From contig NZ_JAFBDA010000005.1 in assembly GCF_016907995.1 (NCBI RefSeq), forward strand, positions 124,001-188,000: a stretch of 64,000 nt of DNA. Reading direction: 5' to 3'. A program made the translations under genes and the position numbers. The notes beneath the pieces were generated by a model, which made no database searches, had not been told where the DNA came from, and saw only the letters and a program-made list of their open reading frames with translations. How positions within the stretch are numbered: position 1 is the stretch's first letter; each line of letters begins with the position of its first letter. The DNA comes from Clostridium sardiniense (GTDB lineage: Bacteria; Bacillota; Clostridia; Clostridiales; Clostridiaceae). This document shows, in pieces, positions 7,397 through 15,886 of this stretch.

Positions 7397-8839
7397 TTAT
7401 ATACTTATAGTTCCATTTACTAGTAAAACTACCGCTATTATAGCAATTACAATTACTCCTATTGCAATTCCAAATTCTGTTCCTTTAAATACTTTTCCAT
7501 CTTTATCATTTTGTTTCTTTGCAATATAGTAGAATATAATACCAATTGCATAAAGGATAAAGCATAGCAATAAGTATTTTAACCCGGCTGCATAACATAA
7601 CCATATAGCATATACAGTAGCAATCGTTGCACAAATTTTATCTCTTGTTCTTCCTACTGGATTAACATCATAAGTTTCTCCAGTTATTGTAAGCTTAAGT
7701 CCATACATGGCACTTAAAAGATATGGTACAAGTATCGCTGTACTTGCTACTGAATATAATGCTTGATAAGTACTACTAGCTACTAATGTTAATACTAAAA
7801 ATACTTCAACTAAAATATTTGTAATTATTAATGAAGCTGCTGGTGCTCCATTTTTATTTGTTTTTGCAAATATCTTAGGTAAAACACCATCTTTTGCAGC
7901 TACAAATGGAATTTCAGCACATAATAATGACCATCCAAGTAATGATCCAAATAATGAAATTATTAAACCTATATTTATAAGAACTGCTCCCCATTTACCA
8001 ACAGCAAACTCTAAAACATATGCCATTGATGGATTGTTAAGTCCTGAAAGGTCAACTCTATTCATAACACCTAAAGACATTAATGAAATTAAAAGGTATA
8101 TACATAAAGTTCCTATAAGTCCTATTACAGTTGCTTTACCAACATCACTTTGTTTTTTAGCTCTACCAGATACAACTACTGCACCTTCAATACCTATAAA
8201 ACACCATAATGTTACTAACATAGTATTCTTTGCTTGATCTAGTACACTCCCTATATCTGTAGTACCCCAGAATTCAAATGTGAAGTTATGTAAATTAAAT
8301 GCAAATATTGCAGCAACTATAAATACACAAATAGGCACTAATTTTGCTATAGTAGTAATTAAGTTTACAAGGGCTGCTCCACTTACACCTTTAAGTATTA
8401 ATGCAGTAAATGCCCAAACTAATATTGAAGCTCCAATAATTGATGGTAAGTTATTACCTTCTCCAAATACTGGTGCAAAATATCCAATTGCTCCAAATAG
8501 TAATACTGAGTAAGATACATTACCAATCCATGCACTTAACCAATATCCCCATGCAGAGTTGAATCCTATGTACTCACCAAAACCAGCTTTTGCATAACTA
8601 TATACACCACCACTTAGCTCTGGCTTTCTATTTGCTAATGTTTGGTAAACAAAAGCAAGTGCTATCATACCAATACCAGTTATAATCCAACCTAAAATAA
8701 TTGCGCCTGTACCTGCTCCTCTTGCCATATCAGATGGTAAATTAAATGCTCCACCACCTATCATAGATCCAACAATTAATGCCGCTAGAGATGCAAATCC
8801 AAGATTCCTTTGTTCACCAGTTGATTTTTCTTCTGACAT
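7397..8839 (-). CDS. arcD: Arginine/ornithine antiporter
   Basis: This APC-superfamily membrane protein exchanges external arginine for ornithine made by the pathway. It has 480 residues and about 12-13 hydrophobic helices. The first helix carries [16 protein letters not shown], the substrate-binding glycine motif of basic amino-acid antiporters. [14 protein letters not shown] and [16 protein letters not shown] are also typical of ArcD. I choose ATG 8839, eight bases after GGAG, rather than the in-frame GTG three codons upstream that overlaps it. It lies between arcB and arcC, the order seen in C. perfringens. Confidence 0.95.
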   Translation of the reverse strand: MSEEKSTGEQRNLGFASLAALIVGSMIGGGAFNLPSDMARGAGTGAIILGWIITGIGMIALAFVYQTLANRKPELSGGVYSYAKAGFGEYIGFNSAWGYWLSAWIGNVSYSVLLFGAIGYFAPVFGEGNNLPSIIGASILVWAFTALILKGVSGAALVNLITTIAKLVPICVFIVAAIFAFNLHNFTFEFWGTTDIGSVLDQAKNTMLVTLWCFIGIEGAVVVSGRAKKQSDVGKATVIGLIGTLCIYLLISLMSLGVMNRVDLSGLNNPSMAYVLEFAVGKWGAVLINIGLIISLFGSLLGWSLLCAEIPFVAAKDGVLPKIFAKTNKNGAPAASLIITNILVEVFLVLTLVASSTYQALYSVASTAILVPYLLSAMYGLKLTITGETYDVNPVGRTRDKICATIATVYAIWLCYAAGLKYLLLCFILYAIGIIFYYIAKKQNDKDGKVFKGTEFGIAIGVIVIAIIAVVLLVNGTISI

Positions 8840-8879
8840 TACTATCACTCCTTATTCAGTTTGATTTTAGGGAAAATTT

Positions 8880-8907
8880 TAGTCGACTATTAATTAATAG
8901 CCGACTA
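8880..8907 (-). other. arcB-arcD intercistronic hairpin
   Basis: A 12-bp stem (8880-8891 with 8896-8907, one G-U on the mRNA strand) closes an AATT tetraloop. In the minus-strand transcript it is followed by AAATTTTCCC, too weak a T run for a confident terminator. Confidence 0.55.
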
Positions 8908-8916
8908 GTGCTTTGA

Positions 8917-9912
8917 TTATTTTCCTGCTGTAGCTACCATTACGGCTTTTATAGTATGCATTCTATTTTCAGCTTCATCAAATACTACTGAATTTTTACT
9001 TCTGAATACTTCATCCTCAACTTCTCTAATGTCGCATCCTAATCTCTTTTGTATATCTACTGCAACTTCAGTATCTAAGTCATGGAATGATGGTAAGCAA
9101 TGCATGAATAATGTATTCTTGTTACCAGTTTTATTCATCATTTCTCTTGTAACTTTATATGGTGAAAGTAATTTAACTCTTTCTGGATATAAGTTTTCAT
9201 CTTCTCCCATTGATACCCAAATATCAGTATATATAACATCAGCACCTTTAACTGCTTCATCAACATTATCAGTTACTTCAATTATAGCTCCTGTTTGTTT
9301 TGAGTATTCTTGCATTTCTTTTACTATTTCTTGATCTGGATCTAAGCTCTTTGGTCCTAATGCTACAAAGTGCATTCCCATTTTAGCTGCACCATACATT
9401 AAAGCATAGCTCATATTATTTCTTATATCCCCTGTAAATACTAACTTTATTTCACTAAGTGGTTTATGTGCATGTTCTTCTATTGTAAGAAGGTCAGCTA
9501 ATATTTGAGTTGGGTGGTCTACGTCAGTTAATCCATTCCAAACAGGAACTCCTGCATGTTTTGCTAAAGATTCAACAGTTGCTTGGCTGAATCCTCTAAA
9601 CTCAATACCATCGTACATTCTTCCAAGTACTTTTGCAGTATCTTCTATTGATTCTTTTTTACCCATTTGTGAATTTGTTAAGAAAGTTACATGTGCTCCT
9701 TCTTCTGCTGCTCCACATTCAAAAGCACATCTAGTTCTAGTTGATGTTTTTTCAAATAATAATACTACATTTTTACCTTTTAAGCTGTCTCCTAAGATTC
9801 CTGCTCTCTTTTTAGCTTTTAAATCATGTGATAAGTCTAAAAGATATCTAATTTCTGCTGGTGTAAAATCCTTTAATGTTAAAAAACTTCTTCCTTTTAA
9901 ATTAACTGCCAT
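8917..9912 (-). CDS. arcB: Ornithine carbamoyltransferase, catabolic
   Basis: In this context the enzyme runs in the catabolic direction, splitting citrulline with phosphate into ornithine and carbamoyl phosphate. The 331 residues contain the carbamoyl-phosphate loop STRTR at 57-61, HPTQ at 133-136, the [11 protein letters not shown] ornithine-domain segment and the HCLP motif at 271-274. All are intact. The start is ATG 9912 behind AAGGAGG. Hairpins flank it on both sides, which would allow arcB levels to be set by mRNA processing. Confidence 0.97.
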   Translation of the reverse strand: MAVNLKGRSFLTLKDFTPAEIRYLLDLSHDLKAKKRAGILGDSLKGKNVVLLFEKTSTRTRCAFECGAAEEGAHVTFLTNSQMGKKESIEDTAKVLGRMYDGIEFRGFSQATVESLAKHAGVPVWNGLTDVDHPTQILADLLTIEEHAHKPLSEIKLVFTGDIRNNMSYALMYGAAKMGMHFVALGPKSLDPDQEIVKEMQEYSKQTGAIIEVTDNVDEAVKGADVIYTDIWVSMGEDENLYPERVKLLSPYKVTREMMNKTGNKNTLFMHCLPSFHDLDTEVAVDIQKRLGCDIREVEDEVFRSKNSVVFDEAENRMHTIKAVMVATAGK

Positions 9913-9940
9913 TTTAATTTCCTCCTTAGTTTTAAACCTA

Positions 9941-9986
9941 AGTGTTTACTCTCCATACTCTAATTGAATCAAAGAGAGTAAACACT
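9941..9986 (-). other. arcA-arcB intercistronic hairpin
   Basis: A perfect 13-bp inverted repeat, AGTGTTTACTCTC at 9941-9953 and its complement at 9974-9986, with a 20-base loop. It has no adjacent T run on the minus strand, so it is better seen as a processing or stability element than as a terminator. Confidence 0.6.
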
Positions 9987-10025
9987 ACATGTATTTTTTA
10001 TATTTAATTTTTTAATAAGCTATTT

Positions 10026-11261
10026 TTATAAATCTTCTCTTATTAGTGGCATTGACATACATCTTGGGCCACCTCTTCCTCTTGAAAGTTCTGATGATGG
10101 AATTACATGTAATTTTATTCCATACTCTTCTAATATTCCGTTTGTTACATAGTTTCTTGAATAAACTACAACTTCACCTGGTGCTATTGCAAGAGTATTT
10201 GAACCATCATTCCATTGTTCTCTAGCTGCGATGATTTCATCACCACCACCACATTTAATTAATGTAACTTTTCTATCTAAATATTTGCTTAATATATTTT
10301 CTAAAGTATCTACTTCTTTTACAGTTTTAAGTGCTCCTTCATGTTCTGGATCCTTAGTTATTGCATAAACATTTAAAGGTCCTACAATTCCTGGATGAAC
10401 TGTAAATTTATCATAATCAACTTGAGTAAATACTGTATCTAAATGCATGAATGCTCTACTTACTGGTATTTGGAAAGCTAGTACAGTTTTAAATGTTGAA
10501 TCATTATTGAATAATAGTCTTTTAGCTAGTTTTTCAACTGAAGCTGAATCAGTTCTTTGTGAAATACCAACTGCTAAAGTATCTTTTGATAATATTAATT
10601 CGTCTCCACCTTCAATTGAAGTATTTTCATCTCTGTTAAACCAGAAAGGAACTTCTTTACCTTTAAATCTTGGGTGATTTTCGAATATGTATTTCGCAAA
10701 TATTGTTTCTCTATTTCTAGTTTCTGTTCTCATGTGATTTAATGTAATACCATGTCCAATTGTTGCAAATGGATCTCTTGTAAAATAAAGATTTGGCATT
10801 GGATCACAAACAAATGGATAAGTGTTATTTACTAAGTCATATAATGAATCTCTATTATATTCTTTAAGTTCTTCTTTTCTAACACCTGCCATCATCTTAT
10901 CAACCATAGCTTTATTTTCAAAACTTAAGAAATATCTAGTTAAAGCATCTTTTAAAGACTCACTTTCAACTCCTGCTTCATCTATAAATTGACTTATAAA
11001 TTTCATTTTTACTTTTTCATCAGTAGCTATTGCTTCTGCAGCAAGTACTTCTAAATAAAGAACTTCAACTCCTGCATCTCTTAGAGTTTGTGCAAATGCA
11101 TCATGTTCTTCTCTTGCAATTTTTAAATATGGAATATCATCAAAAAGTAATCTGTCTAACAAATCTGGTGTTAAATTTTCAACCTCTTCTCCAGGTCTGT
11201 GTAATAGTACAGTTTTTAATCTTCCAATTTCTGAGGTAACATTTAAAGCTCTTTCTCCCAT
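10026..11261 (-). CDS. arcA: Arginine deiminase
   Basis: The enzyme hydrolyses arginine to citrulline and ammonia. I start it at ATG 11261, ten bases after AAGGAG, giving 411 residues, the usual length; the frame is open 19 codons further up without a binding site. The pentein-fold catalytic set is complete: [48 protein letters not shown] and the nucleophile Cys401 in [10 protein letters not shown]. It is the first gene of the arc operon, with a 440-base leader carrying candidate ARG boxes. Confidence 0.97.
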   Translation of the reverse strand: MGERALNVTSEIGRLKTVLLHRPGEEVENLTPDLLDRLLFDDIPYLKIAREEHDAFAQTLRDAGVEVLYLEVLAAEAIATDEKVKMKFISQFIDEAGVESESLKDALTRYFLSFENKAMVDKMMAGVRKEELKEYNRDSLYDLVNNTYPFVCDPMPNLYFTRDPFATIGHGITLNHMRTETRNRETIFAKYIFENHPRFKGKEVPFWFNRDENTSIEGGDELILSKDTLAVGISQRTDSASVEKLAKRLLFNNDSTFKTVLAFQIPVSRAFMHLDTVFTQVDYDKFTVHPGIVGPLNVYAITKDPEHEGALKTVKEVDTLENILSKYLDRKVTLIKCGGGDEIIAAREQWNDGSNTLAIAPGEVVVYSRNYVTNGILEEYGIKLHVIPSSELSRGRGGPRCMSMPLIREDL

Positions 11262-11664
11262 AATATTATCGCTCCTTTTTCTTTTGTAATTTGCAAACAA
11301 TTCTGCGGGGTCAATCACAATTGATTAACACTGTTTACAGTTTTTATTATATATACCTGTTATAACGCTTACAAACCATTTTATGGAATAAAATGCATAG
11401 CATTTTTCAATTTTATTCATTCTATGAATTAAAACTTGCATTATTAAATAATATAATAATGTAAAATTCTCTCTATTCATTGCTTTATCACGTTAAAATA
11501 TTAACTATCCAAAATGAATAATTTATGCATAAACTTGGAATAAATTTATTTATATTTTTTCTATTTTTTCTATTTTATTATATAACCTTCTCTATTTTTT
11601 CAGTAATTCCAATATATTCTCATACATTTTCATACATATTTGATATCCATTATCAAATAAATGC
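11262..11664. other. Long leader upstream of arcA
   Basis: About 400 bases without a gene precede arcA and must hold its promoter. The stretch is extremely AT-rich and carries the ARG-box-like sites listed separately. No coding frame with a binding site was seen. Tracts of T near 11560-11600 could be curved DNA. Confidence 0.45.
11384..11530 (-). promoter_or_regulatory. Candidate ARG boxes upstream of arcA
   Basis: Two sites resemble the ARG-box consensus (TGAATWWWWATTCA and relatives such as TGCATAAAAATTCA). They are 11384-11399, which reads TATGCATTTTATTCCA on the minus strand, and 11515-11530, TGAATAATTTATGCAT on the plus strand. Neither is perfect. In Firmicutes ArgR commonly activates arc genes from such sites, so the location is sensible, but the match could be chance in DNA this AT-rich. 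Confidence 0.35.
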
Positions 11665-11704
11665 AAATAAATAGGAGAATAATATATTATCCTCCTATTT
11701 ATTT
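11665..11704 (-). terminator. Hairpin downstream of the AmmeMemoRadiSam genes
   Basis: A 13-bp stem pairs 11665-11677 with 11692-11704, and inner bases can extend it with a bulge. T-rich sequence flanks both sides, so it probably ends the leftward transcript from the radical SAM gene. Confidence 0.6.
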
Positions 11705-11705
11705 C

Positions 11706-11855
11706 TTATTTTATATGTGGCTTATTCCATAAACTTTTTATACTTACTCCATTTTTTATTCCTTGATAAATCCAACCATAACTTCCACCAAGTAAAAATA
11801 CCCTTTTATTTAATTTTGCTGTAACAAATATATGCCATTTTTTTATTATATATCT
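11706..11855 (-). pseudogene. Unidentified 3' gene fragment
   Basis: A minus-strand frame of about 44-50 codons ends at TAA 11706-11708 and reads like protein (KRVFLLGGSYGWIYQG, then SIKSLWNKPHIK), with Gly, Trp and Tyr use unlike random AT-rich DNA. It has no ATG, GTG or TTG start in frame and its 5' end runs into the end of the radical SAM gene. I do not recognise the family. It is best read as the surviving 3' end of a lost gene. Confidence 0.35.
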
Positions 11856-12750
11856 ATATTCTCTTTATATATTTCTCTTCTTCTTCAGTAATATTACCTA
11901 AGTATATATTCTTTACTTTACCTCTAAGTAGCCTATATGCATCTTTCATTTCTTCTAATGATGTCATTTCTTTTGTCATTTTATAATTTGGAAAATACCT
12001 TGATAAATGAATAGGTATATTCACATCTATACTTTCTATAAAGTTTCCTAACTCTTCTATAAAGCTATTATTTGTATTTTCTCCTGTAACTAGAAGTGTA
12101 GTAATTTCAACATGTATTCCACTTTTACTAGCTACCCTTATAATATCTTTGACAGGTTCTATACGGCCTTTGCATAATTTATTGTAATAATCATTATCTC
12201 CTTTTAAATCAATATTCATTGCATCAATAAATGGTGCTAATTTTTTAAAAGGCTCTTTGTTTATATATCCATTAGTTACTAAAACTATTTTTTTATCTTT
12301 ATTCAATTCCTTTATTCTTTTTGAAACATCATATACAAATTCATAAAAAATGCTAGGTTCATTGTATGTAAATGCTACTCCTAGATTATCAAAAGTTGAA
12401 CATACAAGTTCTGAAACCTCTTCAACTGTCATTTTCTTTGATTTAGGCATATACTGAGAAATAGAATAGTTTTGGCAAAATGAACATTTAAAATTGCATC
12501 CAAATGATCCTATAGATAATATTTTACTTCCCTTATAAAATTCATATAATGGCTTCTTTTCTATTCTATCCATAGAAATACTAGTTATTTCACCATAATT
12601 TATTGTGTATAACTTAAGTTCTCCGCATACTGAACTACTTTTCCTTACTCCACATATTCCAAGATAACCATCTTTAATTAAGCACCTATGAGGGCATAAA
12701 TTACACCTTATCTTTCCGTCTTCTATATTATAGAATCGAGCTTCTTTCAC
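11854..12750 (-). CDS. amrS: AmmeMemoRadiSam system radical SAM enzyme
   Basis: This 298-residue radical SAM protein has the 4Fe-4S motif CNFKCSFC near residues 82-89, preceded by an N-terminal Cys cluster (CNLCPHRC, then GICGVRK) typical of the AmrS/PFL-activase-like family. GDNDYYNKLCKG, THLLVTGEN-like TTLLVTGENTN and IPIHLSRYFPNYK are also family features. The start is GTG 12750, four bases past the stop of the MEMO-AMMECR1 gene; its AGGAGG lies inside that gene's 3' end, so the two are translationally coupled. The pathway is conserved from archaea to animals (MEMO1, AMMECR1), but the reaction is not established as far as I know. Confidence 0.9.
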   Translation of the reverse strand: MKEARFYNIEDGKIRCNLCPHRCLIKDGYLGICGVRKSSSVCGELKLYTINYGEITSISMDRIEKKPLYEFYKGSKILSIGSFGCNFKCSFCQNYSISQYMPKSKKMTVEEVSELVCSTFDNLGVAFTYNEPSIFYEFVYDVSKRIKELNKDKKIVLVTNGYINKEPFKKLAPFIDAMNIDLKGDNDYYNKLCKGRIEPVKDIIRVASKSGIHVEITTLLVTGENTNNSFIEELGNFIESIDVNIPIHLSRYFPNYKMTKEMTSLEEMKDAYRLLRGKVKNIYLGNITEEEEKYIKRI

Positions 12751-12754
12751 TGCT

Positions 12755-14149
12755 TTAATCTACCTCCTCAAATCTGTCTACCTTAAATCTTTTTAATATA
12801 TAGTTTTCGAAAGGAGATATATTTCCTTTTTGAAGAGCTATGGAAACTTGTGTATCTGCATCTTCTATACCTTCTAAATTAGGTAATAGCAATCCCATAT
12901 TCTCCTCATTTTGAACTATAACACCATATATCTTAGGATCTAAATCTTCCTTTTTACAAATTTCACTTTCATGCAATATATCTACTGATATATCACATTC
13001 TAACAATTCATCTTTTCTTAGCTCTGAAAACCTTGGATCATTAAATGCAGCACTTAATGAATTTTTTATAATTTCATTACCTATACATTCTGTTGTAGGC
13101 TTTATAGTTCCTACACAGCCTCTTAGATCTCCTCTTATCTTTAAAGATACAAATACACCTCTCCTACTTCCTAACAACTCTTCATCTTTTATATCTTTAT
13201 ATCTTACAGAGGCTCTCGTATTAAAGAAATTTTCTATATTTAATCTAGCAAGTCTTGTATAAGGATTACCTTCTCTTTTTCTTCGTCTGTGTCGTTCTTC
13301 CTTCTCAAAGATTAAATTATTATATAATGACTTTCCATTTTCAACATCAAACTTCATAACAGCATACCCTACACCAAAAGGTGCTTCATAGCTTAATAAG
13401 TTTCCTTTAACTTTCACTCCATCTAATACACCTGCTAATACATAAAGAGATCTTAATCCACATTCCCCTGCTTCTAAAATCAACTTTGCATCTATCTTAA
13501 ATAATCCTTCTATATTCCCACGCTCCAATATACCTATTAGCTCTCTATCAAATTTTTTGCCATAAGGGCTATAATCATATGGACCGTCTTCACTTAGTCT
13601 ATGTGATAAATCTCCTGATGATATAAATGCAGTCTTCTCACCCATTTCTTCTGCCGCCTTTTTTATTTGCATTCCAAATTTATACAATTCAATAGGTGAT
13701 AGAAGTCCATATGTTATATGAACTATTTTATACTGCTTATTTCTTAGGATATTATAAAGTGGAACTAGTGCTCCATGATCAAGTTCTACTCTTACATTAT
13801 ATAATTTAGCTTTATCTTTATTTAAATTAACTACTGGAATTTCTTCTTCCATGCAGTATTCTAAAATTTTTTTAGTAATATCTCTATCTATCTTTAAATC
13901 ATAATATACATTACTTGCTCCAAACCTACTTAAATCACCCTCTATATTATAATCATCTATTATACATACTCCATCTCTAAATACATTCCCATGTGGTGTT
14001 ATTATAATTATTGTTTCAACATTATTATGTTTTATCTCTTTCCCTATAAATTCACAAGACTTAATAGTTTTCCTTATCTCTTCTTCTTTCCCATTGCCTA
14101 CTTCTGGTATCATAATTGGTGGGTGGGGCATTAAATAATATCCTTTCAT
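12755..14149 (-). CDS. Fused MEMO1-AMMECR1 protein (AmmeMemoRadiSam proteins B and A)
   Basis: This 464-residue protein joins two families. Residues 1-270 are MEMO-like, related to LigB extradiol dioxygenases, with the metal-site histidines in MPHPPIM (H9), TPHGN (H53), ELDHGALVPLY (H125) and SSGDLSHR (H183). A basic linker (about 283-293) leads to the AMMECR1 domain, which carries the invariant LRGCVG motif at 342-347 and AAFNDPRFSEL. The start is ATG 14149 behind GGAG. Fusion and coupling to the radical SAM gene support a shared job, perhaps metal-dependent processing of a radical product. That function is inference only. Confidence 0.9.
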   Translation of the reverse strand: MKGYYLMPHPPIMIPEVGNGKEEEIRKTIKSCEFIGKEIKHNNVETIIIITPHGNVFRDGVCIIDDYNIEGDLSRFGASNVYYDLKIDRDITKKILEYCMEEEIPVVNLNKDKAKLYNVRVELDHGALVPLYNILRNKQYKIVHITYGLLSPIELYKFGMQIKKAAEEMGEKTAFISSGDLSHRLSEDGPYDYSPYGKKFDRELIGILERGNIEGLFKIDAKLILEAGECGLRSLYVLAGVLDGVKVKGNLLSYEAPFGVGYAVMKFDVENGKSLYNNLIFEKEERHRRRKREGNPYTRLARLNIENFFNTRASVRYKDIKDEELLGSRRGVFVSLKIRGDLRGCVGTIKPTTECIGNEIIKNSLSAAFNDPRFSELRKDELLECDISVDILHESEICKKEDLDPKIYGVIVQNEENMGLLLPNLEGIEDADTQVSIALQKGNISPFENYILKRFKVDRFEEVD

Positions 14150-14378
14150 TCTATACTCCTTCTTTCCTAGAATAACTAGTAATTTATACTATATTTATTA
14201 TTTTTCTTATAAGTATTATTATCATTGTTCTTCTTAACTATTAATAAAAAATACTTTTTTTCCTTTATTATAATAATGTATCTTATTACTTTGTTTTTCT
14301 CTAAGTATGATAAGTTTATTGATTCTTTTATTATTTATCTAAATTGCTTAATCTTATATAAGCTATATTTTTATAAAT

Positions 14379-14410
14379 AAAAAGAGCCTATATTAATATA
14401 AGCTCTTTTT
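14379..14410 (-). terminator. Terminator of the csoR-antiporter operon
   Basis: A 14-bp stem centred on TTAA (AAAAAGAGCTTATA paired with its near-complement) is followed by a T run on the minus strand, just past the antiporter stop. Confidence 0.85.
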
Positions 14411-14411
14411 G

Positions 14412-15401
14412 TTAATTTCTCATTATAATATATGAAAGATAAACAACATATACAAGTATTAAAACTGTTCCTTCTAGTCTGTTTAGCTTCTTTATCTCTT
14501 TATCTTTATTAAAGAATATTATGATTCCTATAATTATAGTTACTATTATTAGGAATAACAAGTCCATATAGAGGTTTCCTGTTACAACTATTGGGTTAAT
14601 AGTTGATGATAATCCTAGTATAAGTAATATATTAAATATATTAGATCCGAGTACATTTCCTATTGCAATTTCATTTTCCCCTTTAAGAGCTGCAACTATA
14701 GATGTCACAAGTTCTGGAAGAGAAGTTCCAACTGCTACAATTGTAAGTCCAACTAGTTTTTCACTCATTCCTATGGAATAGGCTATATTTGTAGCTGAAT
14801 CAACTACAAACTTTCCACCAAGTACAATTCCAATTATTCCAACTATAATCTTTATAATATTTGGTCCTATCCTTATATTGGTAATAGCTGCTTTTGACTC
14901 CATATCTGTGTCCCTAGAACCCTTATCTTTAATAGCACTCCTTATTAACACTATAGTGTAAATTATACATAATAATAGTAATATTAATCCGTCTATTCTT
15001 GATATTAGTCCATCTTTTCCATTAAAACTAATTCCAAAGGCAATTATATAAAGTATTATTGCAACTAATATATTAACAAAAAAATCTCTCTTTACAATTC
15101 TCTTTCTAATTATAAGTGGCATTGCAATAGCTGTACCTCCAAGAACAACTAATGTATTAAATATGTTAGAACCTAAAACATTACCTATTGCAATTCCATT
15201 ATTTCCTTGAAGAGCTGATATTGAACTTACTGCAAGTTCTGGTGCGCTTGTTCCAAGTGAAACAATAGTAAGTCCAACTATAACTGATGGTATCCCTATC
15301 TTTTTTGCTATACTTGATGATCCATCAACAAAAATATCTGCTCCTTTTATTAAAAGAATAAACCCTATAATTAAAATAACTATATTAATGATATTATTCA
15401 T
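14412..15401 (-). CDS. Calcium/sodium antiporter, CaCA family (YrbG type)
   Basis: This inner-membrane cation exchanger has about ten helices and the two inverted alpha repeats of the family: GTSAPELAVSSISA with GNVLGSNIFNTLV in the first half, and GTSLPELVTSIVAA with GNVLGSNIFNILL in the second. The acidic residues in GTS-x-PE coordinate the cation. I use ATG 15401, eight bases after GGGAG, giving 329 residues; a GTG directly before it is possible. The CsoR-like repressor gene ends 22 bases upstream on the same strand, so the two form an operon and the exchanger may be the regulated target. Confidence 0.9.
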   Translation of the reverse strand: MNNIINIVILIIGFILLIKGADIFVDGSSSIAKKIGIPSVIVGLTIVSLGTSAPELAVSSISALQGNNGIAIGNVLGSNIFNTLVVLGGTAIAMPLIIRKRIVKRDFFVNILVAIILYIIAFGISFNGKDGLISRIDGLILLLLCIIYTIVLIRSAIKDKGSRDTDMESKAAITNIRIGPNIIKIIVGIIGIVLGGKFVVDSATNIAYSIGMSEKLVGLTIVAVGTSLPELVTSIVAALKGENEIAIGNVLGSNIFNILLILGLSSTINPIVVTGNLYMDLLFLIIVTIIIGIIIFFNKDKEIKKLNRLEGTVLILVYVVYLSYIIMRN

Positions 15402-15423
15402 CACTATTACTCCCTTATATACC

Positions 15424-15723
15424 TTACTTTACAAAGTTATTTATCTTTTTAACCAGTACTTGAACCTTCTTTTGCTCCTCTGACCCTTCTTCAAATCCTA
15501 AACAATTTATAGCATAGTTTTCTATAATTAATCCACCAACATTGTTTATGGCAGATCTTATTGCTGCAACTTGAACAAGAACATCACCGCAACAAGCATT
15601 CTTTTCCATCATTCCTTGTATTCCTTTAACTTGCCCCTCGATCCTTCTTAGTCTATTCATTATATCTTTTCTGAGCTTTTCATTATGCTCATCAAAAATT
15701 AACATATCTTTATCATTTTCCAT
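15424..15723 (-). CDS. CsoR/RcnR/CstR-family repressor
   Basis: This 99-residue all-helical repressor has the family core IMNRLRRIEGQVKGIQGMM. In copper-sensing CsoR of Bacillus the ligands are Cys45, His70 and Cys74. Here Cys45 and Cys74 are in place (counting from ATG 15723) but the residue at 70 is Tyr. That two-Cys, no-His pattern resembles the persulfide sensor CstR more than a copper sensor. Cys44 is an extra neighbour. The start follows AAGGAGG. It is the first gene of an operon with the cation antiporter, and a TACC/GGTA inverted repeat lies just upstream. Confidence 0.88.
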   Translation of the reverse strand: MENDKDMLIFDEHNEKLRKDIMNRLRRIEGQVKGIQGMMEKNACCGDVLVQVAAIRSAINNVGGLIIENYAINCLGFEEGSEEQKKVQVLVKKINNFVK

Positions 15724-15740
15724 TTTAGAACATCCTCCTT

Positions 15741-15757
15741 ATACCTCTAGGTGGTAT
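15741..15757 (-). promoter_or_regulatory. Candidate operator of the CsoR-family repressor
   Basis: The 17-mer ATACCTCTAGGTGGTAT has outer arms ATACC/GGTAT and an inner ACCT/AGGT pair. It sits about 20 bases ahead of the repressor start. CsoR and CstR operators known to me are short GC-rich repeats of the TACC-n-GGTA kind, and this is the most GC-rich spot in an otherwise AT-rich gap. Confidence 0.4.
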
Positions 15758-15886
15758 TTTCTTCATTCTTATATTCTACATTATTTTTTTTAATTTTAAA
15801 AGCCATTAATATTGTACACTTTTTCTTTACAAAATATAATAGTACTATTAAACTTATTCTTAGCAATATATTTTTAGGAGGATAAA

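Noticed and set aside
9941-9986. The arcA-arcB inverted repeat as a terminator or as a small-RNA gene
   Set aside because: No T run follows on the minus strand and the loop is 20 bases; a processing or stability element is the better reading.
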